Origin: Euonymus europaeus
Lineage: Eukaryota > Streptophyta > Magnoliopsida > Celastrales > Celastraceae
Length of the DNA: 64,000 nt
Reading direction: 5' to 3'
Assembly (NCBI GenBank): GCA_963580455.1
Contig: OY756962.1
Coordinates: 16,510,001-16,574,000, forward strand
Below the pieces are notes generated by a model. That model saw only the letters and a list, made by a program, of their open reading frames with translations, had not been told where the DNA came from and did no database searches. The position numbers were made by a program, and so were the translations under genes. This document shows positions 51,401-63,676 of the stretch, piece after piece. Position 1 is the stretch's first letter. Every line of letters begins with the position of its first letter.

Positions 51401-52862
51401 AGAGAGAGTTGAGCAACTTCGGACCAACAAAGTTTCTCGGGGTAAACTTTTTATTGTTCTTCCATGTCAAATTTTACGAGTATAAGCATTCAAGATTATT
51501 TCGATGCCAAAACAACAACTTTTTATCACAAATAGACAAAACCGTTAAAAGCTCCTCCATAGAGAGAGTTGAGCAACTTCGGACCAACAAAGTTTCTTGG
51601 GATGCACTTTTTATTGTTCTTCTATGTCAAATTTGACGAGTATAAGCTTCCTAGATTATTTCGATGTTAAAACACCATCTTTCTTTGACAAATAGACAAA
51701 ACCGTTAAAAGCATTTCCATAGAGAGAGTTGAGCAACTTCGGACCAACAAAGTTTCTCGGGGTACACTTTTTATTGTTCTTCCATGTCAAATTTTACGAG
51801 TATAAGCTTCCAAGATTATTTCGATGCCAAAACAACAACTCACAAATGGACAAAACCGTTAAAAGCTCCTCCATAGAGAAAGTCGAGCAACATCGGACCA
51901 ACAAAGTTTCTTGGGATGCACTTTTTATTGTTCTTCTATGTCAAATTTTACGAGTATAAGCTTCCTAGATTATTTCGATGTTAAAACACCATCTTTCTTT
52001 GACAAATGGAAAAAACCGTTAAAAGCCCCTCCATAGAGAGAGTTGAGCAACTTCGGACCATCAAAGTTGCTCGGTGTACACTTTTTATTGTTCTTCTATT
52101 TCCAATTTTACGAGTATAAGCTTCCTAGGTTATTTCGATGCCAAAACACCATCTTTCCATGACAAATGGACAAAACCGTTAAAAGCTCCTCCATAGAGGG
52201 AGTTGACCAACTTCGGACAATCAAAGTTGCTCGGTGTACAATTTTTATTGTTCTCCTATGTCAAATTTTAGGAGTATAATCTTCCTAGATTATTTCGATT
52301 CCAAATCACCAACTTTCTATCAGAAATGGACAAAACCGTTAAAAGCTCCTCCATAGAAAGTGTGGAGCAACTTCGAACCATCAAAGTTACTCGGTGTACA
52401 CTTTTTATTGTTCTTCTATGTCAAATTTTAGGAGTATAAGCTTCCAAGATTATTTCGATTCCAAATCTCCAATTTCTATGAGAAATGGACAAAACCGTTA
52501 AATGCTCCTCCATAGAGAGTGTGGAGCAACTTCGAACCATTAAAGTTGCTCGATGTAAACTTTTTATTGTTCTTCTATGTCAAATTTTACGAGTATAATC
52601 TTCCAAGATTATTTCGATTCCAAATCATCAACTTTCTATGACAAAGGGACAAAACCGTTAAAAGCCCCTCGATAGAGAGAGTTGAGCAACTTCGGACCAT
52701 CAAAGTTGCTCGGCGTACACTTTTTATTGTTATTCTATGTCAAATTTTATGAGTATAAGCTTCCAAGATTATTTCGATTCCAAATCGCCAACTTTCTATG
52801 AGAAATGGACAAAACCGTTAAAAACTCCTCCACAGAGAGAGTTGAGCAACTTCGAACCATTA
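48416..52862. repeat. Mosaic stretch with several cassette copies and small deletions
   Basis: About 28 monomers with no single long unit. Cassettes begin near 48,530, 49,809 and 51,249. A six-base deletion near 51,840 turns CAACTTTTTATCAC into CAACTCAC. Bases 50,686-51,018 match 60,118-60,450 at an offset of 9,432, sharing TTCAATGATTATTTCG and ACAAAATTTCTCGG. The GTTGTTCGGTGTTTAC monomer first seen here (49,510, 51,110) recurs at 57,350 and 63,110. No gene is visible. Confidence 0.8.
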
Positions 52863-53915
52863 AAGTTGCTCGATGTAAACTTTTTATTGTTCTTCTATGT
52901 TAAATTTTATGAGTATAAGCTTCCTAGATTATTTTTATTCCAAAAAACGAACTTTTTATGACAAATGGACAAAACCGTTAAAAGCTCCTTTATAGAGAGA
53001 GTTGAGATACTTCGGACCATCAAAGTTGCTCGTTGCACACTTTTTATTGTTCTTCTATGTCAAATTTTACGAGTATAAGCTTCAAAGATTATTTCGATGC
53101 CAAAACACCAACTTTTTATCACAAATAGACAAAACCGTTAAAAGCATTTCCATAGAGAGAGTTGAGCAACTTCGGACCAACAAAGTTTCTCGGGGTACAC
53201 TTTTTATTGTTCTTCCATGTCAAATTTTACGAGTATAAGCTTTCAAGATTATTTCGATGCCAAAACAACAACTTTTTATTACAAATGGACAAAACCGTTA
53301 AAAGCTCCTCCATAGAGATAGTTGAGCAACTTCGGATCAACAAAGTTTCTTGGGATGCACTTTTTATTGTTCTTCTATGTCAAATTTTACGAGTATAAGC
53401 TTCCTAGATTATTTCGATGTTAAAACACCATCTTTCTTTGACAAATGGACAAAATCGTTAAAATCCCCTCCATAGAGAGAGTTGAGCAACTTCGGACCAT
53501 CAAAGTTGCTCGGTGTACACTTTTTATTGTTATTCTATGTCAAATTTTATGAGTATAAGCTTCCAAGATTATTTCGATTCCAAATCACCAACTTTCTATG
53601 AGAAATGGACAAAACCGTTAAAAGCTTCTCCACAGAGAGAGTTGAGCAAATTCGAACCATTAAAGTTGCTCGATGTAAACTTTTTATTGTTCTTCTATGT
53701 CAAATTTTACGAGTATAATCTTCCAAGATTATTTCGATTCCAAATCACCAAGTTTCTATGACAAATGGACAAAACCGTTAAAAGCCCCTCGATAGAGAGA
53801 GTTGAGCAACTTCGGACCATCAAAGTTGCTCGGCGTACACTTTTTATTGTTATTCTATGTCAAATTTTATGAGTATAAGCTTCCAAGATTATTTCGATTC
53901 CAAATCACCAACTTT
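52863..53915. repeat. 6.6-monomer block, left copy (offset 8,319)
   Basis: This matches 61,182-62,234. Rare shared variants are ATTATTTTTATTCC, CTCCTTTATAGAG, CTCGTTGCACAC, TCGGATCAACAAAG and AAAATCCCCTCC. The offset is 52 x 160 less 1. Confidence 0.85.
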
Positions 53916-56190
53916 CAATGAGAAATGGACAAAACCGTTAAAAGCTCCGCCACAGAGAGAGTTGAGCAACTTCGAACCATTAAAGTTGCTCGAAGTAAAC
54001 TTTTTATTGTTCTTCTATGTCAAATTTTACGAGTATAATCTTCCAAGATTATTTTGATTCCAAATCACCAACTTTCTATGACAAATGGACAAAACCGTTA
54101 AAAGCTCCTCCACAGAGAGAGTTGAGCAACTTCGAACCATTAGAGTTGCTCGATGTAAACTTTTTATTGTTCTTCTATGTTAAATTTTATGAGTATAAGC
54201 TTCCTAGATTATTTCGATTCCAAATCACCAACTTTCAATGAGAAATGGACAAAACCGTTAAAAGCTCCTCCACAGAGAGAGTTGAGCAACTTCGAACCAT
54301 TAAAGTTGCTCGAAGTAAACTTTTTATTGTTCTTCTATGTCAAATTTTACGAGTATAATCTTCCAAGATTATTTTGATTCCAAATCACCAACTTTCTACG
54401 ACAAATGGACAAAACCATTAAAAGCCCCTCGATAGAGAGAGTCGAGCAACTTCGAACCATTAGAGTTGCTCGATGTAAACTTTTTATTGTTCTTCTATGT
54501 TAAATTTTATGAGTATAAGCTTCCAAGATTATTTCGATTCCAAATCACCAACTTTCTATGAGAAATGGACAAAACCGTTAAAAGCTCCTCCACAGAGAGA
54601 GTTGAGCAACTTCGAACCATTAAAGTTGCTCGATGTAAACTTTTTATTGTTCTTCTATGTCAAATTTTACGAGTATAATCTTCCAAGATTATTTTGATTC
54701 CAAATCACCAACTTTCTATGACAAATGGACAAAACCGTTAAAAGCTCCTCCACAGAGAGAGTTGAGCAACTTCGAACCATTAGAGTTGCTCGATGTAAAC
54801 TTTTTATTGTTCTTCTATGTTAAATTTTATGAGTATAAGCTTCCTAGATTATTTCGATTCCAAATCACCAACTTTCAATGAGAAATGGACAAAACCGTTA
54901 AAAGCTCCTCCACAGAGAGAGTTGAGCAACTTCGAACCATTAAAGTTGCTCGAAGTAAACTTTTTATTGTTCTTCTATGTCAAATTTTACGAGTATAATC
55001 TTCCAAGATTATTTTGATTCCAAATCACCAACTTTCTATGACAAATGGACAAAACCGTTAAAAGCCCCTCGATAGAGAGAGTTGAGCAACTTCGAACCAT
55101 TAGAGTTGCTCGATGTAAACTTTTTATTGTTCTTCTATGTTAAATTTTAGGAGTATAAGCTTCCAGGATTATTTCGATTCCAAATCTCCAACTTTCTATG
55201 AGAAATGGACAAAACCGTTAAAAGCTCCTCCACAGAGAGAGTTGAGCAACTTCGAACCATTAAAGTTGCTCGATGTAAACTTTTTATTGTTCTTCTATGT
55301 CAAATTTTAGGAGTATAATCTTCCAAGATTATTTCGATTCCAAAAAATGAACTTTTTATGACAAATGGACAAAACCGTTAAAAGCTCCTCCATAGAAAGA
55401 GTTGAGATACTTCGGACCATCAAAGATGCTCAGTGCACACTTTTTATTGTTCTTCTATGTCAAATTTTACGAGTATAAGCTTCAAAGATTATTTCGATGC
55501 CAAAACACCAACTTTTTATCACAAATAGACAAAACCGTTAAAAGCATTTCCATAGAGAGAGTTGAGCAACTTCGGACCAACAAAGTGTCTCGGGGTACAC
55601 TTTTTATTGTTCTTCCATGTCAAATTTTACGAGTATAAGCTTTGAAGATTATTTTGATGCCAAAACAACAACTTTTTATCGCAAATGGACAAAACCGTTA
55701 AAAGCTCCTCCATAGAGAGAGTTGAGCAACTTCGGACCAACAAAGTTTCTTGGGATGCACTTTTTATTGTTCTTCTATGTCAAATTTTACGAGTATAAGC
55801 TTCCTTGATTATTTCGATGCCAAAAAACGAACTTTTAACGATAAATGGACAAAACCGTTAAAAGCCCCTCCATAGAGAGAGTTGAGCAACTTCGGACCAT
55901 CAAAGTTGCTCGGTGTACACTTTTTATTGTTATTCTATGTCAAATTTTATGAGTATAAGCTTCCAAGATTATTTCGATTCCAAATCAGCAACTTTCTATG
56001 AGAAATGGACAAAACCGTTAAAAGCTCCGCCACAGAGAGAGTTGAGCAACTTCGAACCATTAAAGTTGCCCGAAGTAAACTTTTTATTGTTCTTCTATGT
56101 CAAATTTTATGAGTATAATCTTCCAAGATTATTTCGATTCCAAATCACTAACTTTCTATGACAAATGGACAAAACCGTTAAAAGCCCCTC
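53872..56190. repeat. 14.5-monomer block, left copy (offset 3,520)
   Basis: This matches 57,392-59,709 at exactly 22 x 160. Shared rare variants are TTTCAATGAG, CAAAGATGCTCAGTGC, GTGTCTCGGGG, GCTTTGAAGATT and TATCGCAAATGG. It contains the 640-bp tetramer repeat at its start and one ordered cassette near 55,402. Confidence 0.88.
53995..55330. repeat. Tandem 4-monomer unit (640 bp), about 2 copies
   Basis: Bases 53,995-54,690 recur at an offset of 640. The unit mixes monomers with ATTTTGATTCC plus CCATTAGAGTTGC and monomers with TTTCAATGAG plus GCTCGAAGTAAAC. Its counterpart at 57,515-58,850 was carried by the 3,520-bp duplication. Confidence 0.85.
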
Positions 56191-56580
56191 GACAGAGAGA
56201 GTTGAGCAACTTCGAACCATTAAAGTTGGTCGATGTAAACTTTTTATTGTTCTTCTATGTTAAATTTTACGAGTATAATCTTCCAAGATTATTTCGATTC
56301 CAAATCACCAAGTTTCTATGACAAATGGACAAAACCGTTAAAAGCCCCTCGATAGAGAGAGTTGAGCAACTTCGGACCATCAAAGTTGCTCGGCGTACAC
56401 TTTTTATTGTTATTCTATGTCAAATTTTATGAGTATAAGCTTCCAAGATTATTTCGATTCCAAATCACCAACTTTCTATGACAAATGGACAAAACCGTTA
56501 AAAGCTCCTCCACAGAGAGAGTTGAGCAACTTCGAACCATTAGAGTTGCTCGATGTAAACTTTTTATTGTTCTTCTATGT
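55845..56580. repeat. 4.6-monomer block, left copy (offset 4,639)
   Basis: This matches 60,484-61,219. Shared rare variants are AAATCAGCAAC, GTTGCCCGAAG, CCTCGACAGAG and AGTTGGTCGATG. The partner has GTTGTGCAAC at about 60,680 in place of GTTGAGCAAC. Confidence 0.85.
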
Positions 56581-57917
56581 CAAATTTTACGAGTATAATC
56601 TTCCAAGATTATTTCGATTCCAAATCACCAACTTTCTATGACAAATGGACAAAACCGTTAAAAGCCCCTCCATAGAGAGAGTTGAGCAACTTCGGACCAT
56701 CAAAGTTGCTCGGTGTACACTTTTTATTGTTATTCTATGTCAAATTTTATGAGTATAAGCTTCCAAGATTATTTCGATTCCAAATCACCAACTTTCTATG
56801 AGAAATGGACAAAACCGTTAAAAGCTCCGCCACAGAGAGAGTTGAGCAACTTCGAACCATTAAAGTTGCTCGAAGTAAACTTTTTATTGTTCTTCTATGT
56901 CAAATTTTACGAGTATAATCTTCCAAGATTATTTTGATTCCAAATCACCAACTTTCTATGACAAATGGACAAAACCGTTAAAAGCTCCTCCACAGAGAGA
57001 GTTGAGCAACTTCGAACCATTAGAGTTGCTCGATGTAAACTTTTTATTGTTCTTCTATGTTAAATTTTATGAGTATAAGCTTCCTAGATTATTTCGATTC
57101 CAAATCACCAACTTTCTATGAGAAATGGACAAAACCGTTAAAAGCTCCTCCACAGAGAGAGTTGAGCAACTTCGAACCATTAAAGTTGCTCGATGTAAAC
57201 TTTTTATTGTTCTTCTATGTTAAATTTTATGAGTATAAGCTTCCTAGATTATTTCGATGCCAAAAAATGAACTTTTTACAACAAATGGACAAAACCATTA
57301 AAAGCTCCTCCATAGAAATAGTTGAGCAACTTCGGACCATCAAAGTTGTTCGGTGTTTACTTTTTATTGTTCTTCCATGTAAAATTTTATGAGTATAAGC
57401 TTCCAAGATTATTTCGATTCCAAATCACCAACTTTCAATGAGAAATGGACAAAACCGTTAAAAGCTCCGCCACAGAGAGAGTTGAGCAACTTCGAACCAT
57501 TAAAGTTGCTCGAAGTAAACTTTTTATTGTTCTTCTATGTCAAATTTTACGAGTATAATCTTCCAAGATTATTTTGATTCCAAATCACCAACTTTCTATG
57601 ACAAATGGACAAAACCGTTAAAAGCTCCTCCACAGAGAGAGTTGAGCAACTTCGAACCATTAGAGTTGCTCGATGTAAACTTTTTATTGTTCTTCTATGT
57701 TAAATTTTATGAGTATAAGCTTCCTAGATTATTTCGATTCCAAATCACCAACTTTCAATGAGAAATGGACAAAACCGTTAAAAGCTCCTCCACAGAGAGA
57801 GTTGAGCAACTTCGAACCATTAAAGTTGCTCGAAGTAAACTTTTTATTGTTCTTCTATGTCAAATTTTACGAGTATAATCTTCCAAGATTATTTTGATTC
57901 CAAATCACCAACTTTCT
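56544..57917. repeat. 8.6-monomer block, left copy (offset 5,759)
   Basis: This matches 62,303-63,676 (36 x 160 less 1). The only difference I noticed is TTTCAATGAG at about 57,434 against TTTCTATGAG at about 63,193. The block includes the GTTGTTCGGTGTTTAC and CCATGTAAAATTTT monomer. Confidence 0.88.
56757..56916. repeat. Reference monomer, 160 bp, showing conserved and variable domains
   Basis: This copy runs from one HindIII phase to the next and is exactly 160 bp. In monomer coordinates, bases 1-20 (AAGCTTCCAAGATTATTTCG) are well conserved. Bases 21-50 form a variable domain with several alternatives, such as GATTCCAAATCACC, GATGCCAAAACACC, GATGTTAAAACACC and GATGCCAAAAAACG. Bases 49-68 (ATGGACAAAACCGTTAAAAG) are conserved. 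Bases 69-78 vary (CCCCTCC, TCCTCC, ATTTCC). Bases 78-90 are GA-rich. Bases 90-125 hold the inverted repeat and a second variable domain. Bases 123-160 (ACTTTTTATTGTTCTTC through TTTTACGAGTAT) are conserved. Alternating conserved and variable blocks are usual in satellites. The split given here is from eye comparison of many copies, not from an alignment. Confidence 0.9.
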
Positions 57918-59709
57918 ACGACAAATGGACAAAACCGTTAAAAGCCCCTCGATAGAGAGAGTCGAGCAACTTCGAACCATTAGAGTTGCTCGATGTAAAC
58001 TTTTTATTGTTCTTCTATGTTAAATTTTATGAGTATAAGCTTCCAAGATTATTTCGATTCCAAATCACCAACTTTCTATGAGAAATGGACAAAACCGTTA
58101 AAAGCTCCTCCACAGAGAGAGTTGAGCAACTTCGAACCATTAAAGTTGCTCGATGTAAACTTTTTATTGTTCTTCTATGTCAAATTTTACGAGTATAATC
58201 TTCCAAGATTATTTTGATTCCAAATCACCAACTTTCTATGACAAATGGACAAAACCGTTAAAAGCTCCTCCACAGAGAGAGTTGAGCAACTTCGAACCAT
58301 TAGAGTTGCTCGATGTAAACTTTTTATTGTTCTTCTATGTTAAATTTTATGAGTATAAGCTTCCTAGATTATTTCGATTCCAAATCACCAACTTTCAATG
58401 AGAAATGGACAAAACCGTTAAAAGCTCCTCCACAGAGAGAGTTGAGCAACTTCGAACCATTAAAGTTGCTCGAAGTAAACTTTTTATTGTTCTTCTATGT
58501 CAAATTTTACGAGTATAATCTTCCAAGATTATTTTGATTCCAAATCACCAACTTTCTATGACAAATGGACAAAACCGTTAAAAGCCCCTCGATAGAGAGA
58601 GTTGAGCAACTTCGAACCATTAGAGTTGCTCGATGTAAACTTTTTATTGTTCTTCTATGTTAAATTTTATGAGTATAAGCTTCCAAGATTATTTCGATTC
58701 CAAATCTCCAACTTTCTATGAGAAATGGACAAAACCGTTAAAAGCTCCTCCACAGAGAGAGTTGAGCAACTTCGAACCATTAAAGTTGCTCGATGTAAAC
58801 TTTTTATTGTTCTTCTATGTCGAATTTTACGAGTATAATCTTCCAAGATTATTTCGATTCCAAAAAATGAACTTTTTATGACAAATGGACAAAACCGTTA
58901 AAAGCTCCTCCATAGAAAGAGTTGAGATACTTCGGACCATCAAAGATGCTCAGTGCACACTTTTTATTGTTCTTCTATGTCAAATTTTACGAGTATAAGC
59001 TTCCAAGATTATTTCGATGCCAAAACACCAACTTTTTATCACAAATAGACAAAACCGTTAAAAGCATTTCCATAGAGAGAGTTGAGCAACTTCGGACCAA
59101 CAAAGTGTCTCGGGGTACACTTTTTATTGTTCTTCCATGTCAAATTTTACGAGTATAAGCTTTGAAGATTATTTTGATGCCAAAACAACAACTTTTTATC
59201 GCAAATGGACAAAACCGTTAAAAGCTCCTCCATAGAGAGAGTTGAGCAACTTCGGACCAACAAAGTTTCTTGGGATGCACTTTTTATTGTTCTTCTATGT
59301 CAAATTTTACGAGTATAAGCTTCCTTGATTATTTCGATGCCAAAAAACGAACTTTTAACGATAAATGGACAAAACCGTTAAAAGCCCCTCCATAGAGAGA
59401 GTTGAGCAACTTCGGACCATCAAAGTTGCTCGGTGTACACTTTTTATTGTTATTCTATGTCAAATTTTATGAGTATAAGGTTCCAAGATTATTTCGATTC
59501 CAAATCAACAACTTTCTATGAGAAATGGACAAAACCGTTAAAAGCTCCGCCACAGAGAGAGTTGAGCAACTTCGAACCATTAAATTTGCTCGAAGTAAAC
59601 TTTTTATTGTTCTTCTATGTCAAATTTTACGAGTATAATCTTCCAAGATTATTCGATTCCAAATCACTAACTTTCTATGACAAATGGACAAAACCGTTAA
59701 AAGCCCCTC
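57392..59709. repeat. 14.5-monomer block, right copy (offset 3,520)
   Basis: This is the partner of 53,872-56,190. Differences are few. For example, ATTATTCGATTCC at about 59,652 has lost one base, and CGAATTTTACG at about 58,821 replaces CAAATTTTAGG. The end is marked by CCTCCATAG here against CCTCGACAG in the partner. Confidence 0.88.
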
Positions 59710-60483
59710 CATAGAGAGAGTTGAGCAACTTCGGACCATCAAAGTTGCTCGGCGTACACTTTTTATTGTTATTCTATGTCAAATTTTATGAGTTTAAGCT
59801 TCCAAGATTATTTCGATTCCAAATCACCAACTTTCTATGAGAAATGGACAAAACCGTTAAAAGCTCCTCCACAGAGAGAGTTGAGCAACTTCGAACCATT
59901 AAAGTTGCTCGATGTAAACTTTTTATTGTTCTTCTATGTTAAATTTTATGAGTATAAGCTTCCTAGATTATTTCGATTCCAAAAAACAAACTTTTTATGA
60001 CAAATGGACAAAACCATTAAAAGCTCCTTTATAGAGAGAGTTGAGATACTTCGGACCATCAAAGTTGCTCGGTGCACACTTTTTATTGTTCTTCTATGTC
60101 AAATTTTACGAGTATAAGCTTCAATGATTATTTCGATGCCAAAACACCAACTTTTTATCACAAATAGACAAAACCGTTAAAAGCATTTCCATAGAGAGAG
60201 TTGAGCAACTTCGGACCAACAAAATTTCTCGGGGTACACTTTTTATTGTTCTTCCATGTCAAATTTTACAAGTATAAGCTTTCAAGATTATTTCGATGCA
60301 AAAACAACAACTTTTTATTACAAATGGACAAAACCGTTAAAAGCACCTCCATAGAGATAGTTGAGCAACTTCGGACCAACAAAGTTTCTTGGGATGCACT
60401 TTTTATTGTTCTTCTATGTCAAATTTTATGAGTATAAGCTTCCTAGATTATTTCGATGTTAAAACACCATCTTTCTTTGACAA

Positions 60484-61219
60484 ATGGACAAAACCGTTAA
60501 AAGCCCCTCCATAGAGAGAGTTGAGCAACTTCGGACCATCAAAGTTGCTCGGTGTACACTTTTTATTGTTATTCTATGTCAAATTTTATGAGTATAAGCT
60601 TCCAAGATTATTTCGATTCCAAATCAGCAACTTTCTATGAGAAATGGACAAAACCGTTAAAAGCTCCGCCACAGAGAGAGTTGTGCAACTTCGAACCATT
60701 AAAGTTGCCCGAAGTAAACTTTTTATTGTTCTTCTATGTCAAATTTTATGAGTATAATCTTCCAAGATTATTTCGATTCCAAATCACTAACTTTCTATGA
60801 CAAATGGACAAAACCGTTAAAAGCCCCTCGACAGAGAGAGTTGAGCAACTTCGAACCATTAAAGTTGGTCGATGTAAACTTTTTATTGTTCTTCTATGTT
60901 AAATTTTACGAGTATAATCTTCCAAGATTATTTCGATTCCAAATCACCAAGTTTCTATGACAAATGGACAAAACCGTTAAAAGCCCCTCGATAGAGAGAG
61001 TTGAGCAACTTCGGACCATCAAAGTTGCTCGGCGTACACTTTTTATTGTTATTCTATGTCAAATTTTATGAGTATAAGCTTCCAAGATTATTTCGATTCC
61101 AAATCACCAACTTTCTATGACAAATGGACAAAACCGTTAAAAGCTCCTCCACAGAGAGAGTTGAGCAACTTCGAACCATTAGAGTTGCTCGATGTAAACT
61201 TTTTATTGTTCTTCTATGT
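60484..61219. repeat. 4.6-monomer block, right copy (offset 4,639)
   Basis: This is the partner of 55,845-56,580. It ends where the next segment, matching 52,863 onward, begins. That places an exchange junction within a few tens of bases of 61,200. Confidence 0.85.
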
Positions 61220-62234
61220 TAAATTTTATGAGTATAAGCTTCCTAGATTATTTTTATTCCAAAAAACGAACTTTTTATGACAAATGGACAAAACCGTTAA
61301 AAGCTCCTTTATAGAGAGAGTTGAGATACTTCGGACCATCAAAGTTGCTCGTTGCACACTTTTTATTGTTCTTCTATGTCAAATTTTACGAGTATAAGCT
61401 TCAAAGATTATTTCGATGCCAAAACACCAACTTTTTATCACAAATAGACAAAACCGTTAAAAGCATTTCCATAGAGAGAGTTGAGCAACTTCGGACCAAC
61501 AAAGTTTCTCGGGGTACACTTTTTATTGTTCTTCCATGTCAAATTTTACGAGTATAAGCTTTCAAGATTATTTCGATGCCAAAACAACAACTTTTTATTA
61601 CAAATGGACAAAACCGTTAAAAGCTCCTCCATAGAGATAGTTGAGCAACTTCGGATCAACAAAGTTTCTTGGGATGCACTTTTTATTGTTCTTCTATGTC
61701 AAATTTTACGAGTATAAGCTTCCTAGATTATTTCGATGTTAAAACACCATCTTTCTTTGACAAATGGACAAAACCGTTAAAATCCCCTCCATAGAGAGAG
61801 TTGAGCAACTTCGGACCATCAAAGTTGCTCGGTGTACACTTTTTATTGTTATTCTATGTCAAATTTTATGAGTATAAGCTTCCAAGATTATTTCAATTCC
61901 AAATCACCAACTTTCTATGAGAAATGGACAAAACCGTTAAAAGCTCCTCCACAGAGAGAGTTGAGCAACTTCGAACCATTAAAGTTGCTCGATGTAAACT
62001 TTTTATTGTTCTTCTATGTCAAATTTTACGAGTATAATCTTCCAAGATTATTTCGATTCCAAATCACCAAGTTTCTATGACAAATGGACAAAACCGTTAA
62101 AAGCCCCTCGATAGAGAGAGTTGAGCAACTTCGGACCATCAAAGTTGCTCGGCGTACACTTTTTATTGTTATTCTATGTCAAATTTTATGAGTATAAGCT
62201 TCCAAGATTATTTCGATTCCAAATCACCAACTTT
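61182..62234. repeat. 6.6-monomer block, right copy (offset 8,319)
   Basis: This is the partner of 52,863-53,915, with few differences (for example TTTCAATTCC at about 61,892 against TTTCGATTCC). The sequence to its left matches 55,845-56,580 and to its right 56,544-57,917, so the segments of this region have been shuffled relative to the left half. Confidence 0.85.
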
Positions 62235-62302
62235 CTATGAGAAATGGACAAAACCGTTAAAAGCTCCTCCAGAGAGAGAGTTGAGCAACTTCGAACCATT
62301 AA

Positions 62303-63676
62303 AGTTGCTCGATGTAAACTTTTTATTGTTCTTCTATGTCAAATTTTACGAGTATAATCTTCCAAGATTATTTCGATTCCAAATCACCAACTTTCTATGA
62401 CAAATGGACAAAACCGTTAAAAGCCCCTCCATAGAGAGAGTTGAGCAACTTCGGACCATCAAAGTTGCTCGGTGTACACTTTTTATTGTTATTCTATGTC
62501 AAATTTTATGAGTATAAGCTTCCAAGATTATTTCGATTCCAAATCACCAACTTTCTATGAGAAATGGACAAAACCGTTAAAAGCTCCGCCACAGAGAGAG
62601 TTGAGCAACTTCGAACCATTAAAGTTGCTCGAAGTAAACTTTTTATTGTTCTTCTATGTCAAATTTTACGAGTATAATCTTCCAAGATTATTTTGATTCC
62701 AAATCACCAACTTTCTATGACAAATGGACAAAACCGTTAAAAGCTCCTCCACAGAGAGAGTTGAGCAACTTCGAACCATTAGAGTTGCTCGATGTAAACT
62801 TTTTATTGTTCTTCTATGTTAAATTTTATGAGTATAAGCTTCCTAGATTATTTCGATTCCAAATCACCAACTTTCTATGAGAAATGGACAAAACCGTTAA
62901 AAGCTCCTCCACAGAGAGAGTTGAGCAACTTCGAACCATTAAAGTTGCTCGATGTAAACTTTTTATTGTTCTTCTATGTTAAATTTTATGAGTATAAGCT
63001 TCCTAGATTATTTCGATGCCAAAAAATGAACTTTTTACAACAAATGGACAAAACCATTAAAAGCTCCTCCATAGAAATAGTTGAGCAACTTCGGACCATC
63101 AAAGTTGTTCGGTGTTTACTTTTTATTGTTCTTCCATGTAAAATTTTATGAGTATAAGCTTCCAAGATTATTTCGATTCCAAATCACCAACTTTCTATGA
63201 GAAATGGACAAAACCGTTAAAAGCTCCGCCACAGAGAGAGTTGAGCAACTTCGAACCATTAAAGTTGCTCGAAGTAAACTTTTTATTGTTCTTCTATGTC
63301 AAATTTTACGAGTATAATCTTCCAAGATTATTTTGATTCCAAATCACCAACTTTCTATGACAAATGGACAAAACCGTTAAAAGCTCCTCCACAGAGAGAG
63401 TTGAGCAACTTCGAACCATTAGAGTTGCTCGATGTAAACTTTTTATTGTTCTTCTATGTTAAATTTTATGAGTATAAGCTTCCTAGATTATTTCGATTCC
63501 AAATCACCAACTTTCAATGAGAAATGGACAAAACCGTTAAAAGCTCCTCCACAGAGAGAGTTGAGCAACTTCGAACCATTAAAGTTGCTCGAAGTAAACT
63601 TTTTATTGTTCTTCTATGTCAAATTTTACGAGTATAATCTTCCAAGATTATTTTGATTCCAAATCACCAACTTTCT
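62303..63676. repeat. 8.6-monomer block, right copy (offset 5,759)
   Basis: This is the partner of 56,544-57,917. It ends where the left copy turns to CCCCTCGATAG and this copy turns to CTCCTCCACAG, entering the dimer array at the right end of the window. Confidence 0.88.

Noticed and set aside
56841..56862. RNA polymerase III B box on the minus strand of monomers with CTTCGAACC
   Set aside because: The reverse strand reads GGTTCGAAGTT, which matches the first eight bases of GGTTCGANNCC but lacks the final CC. No A box at a suitable distance and no tRNA fold were seen.
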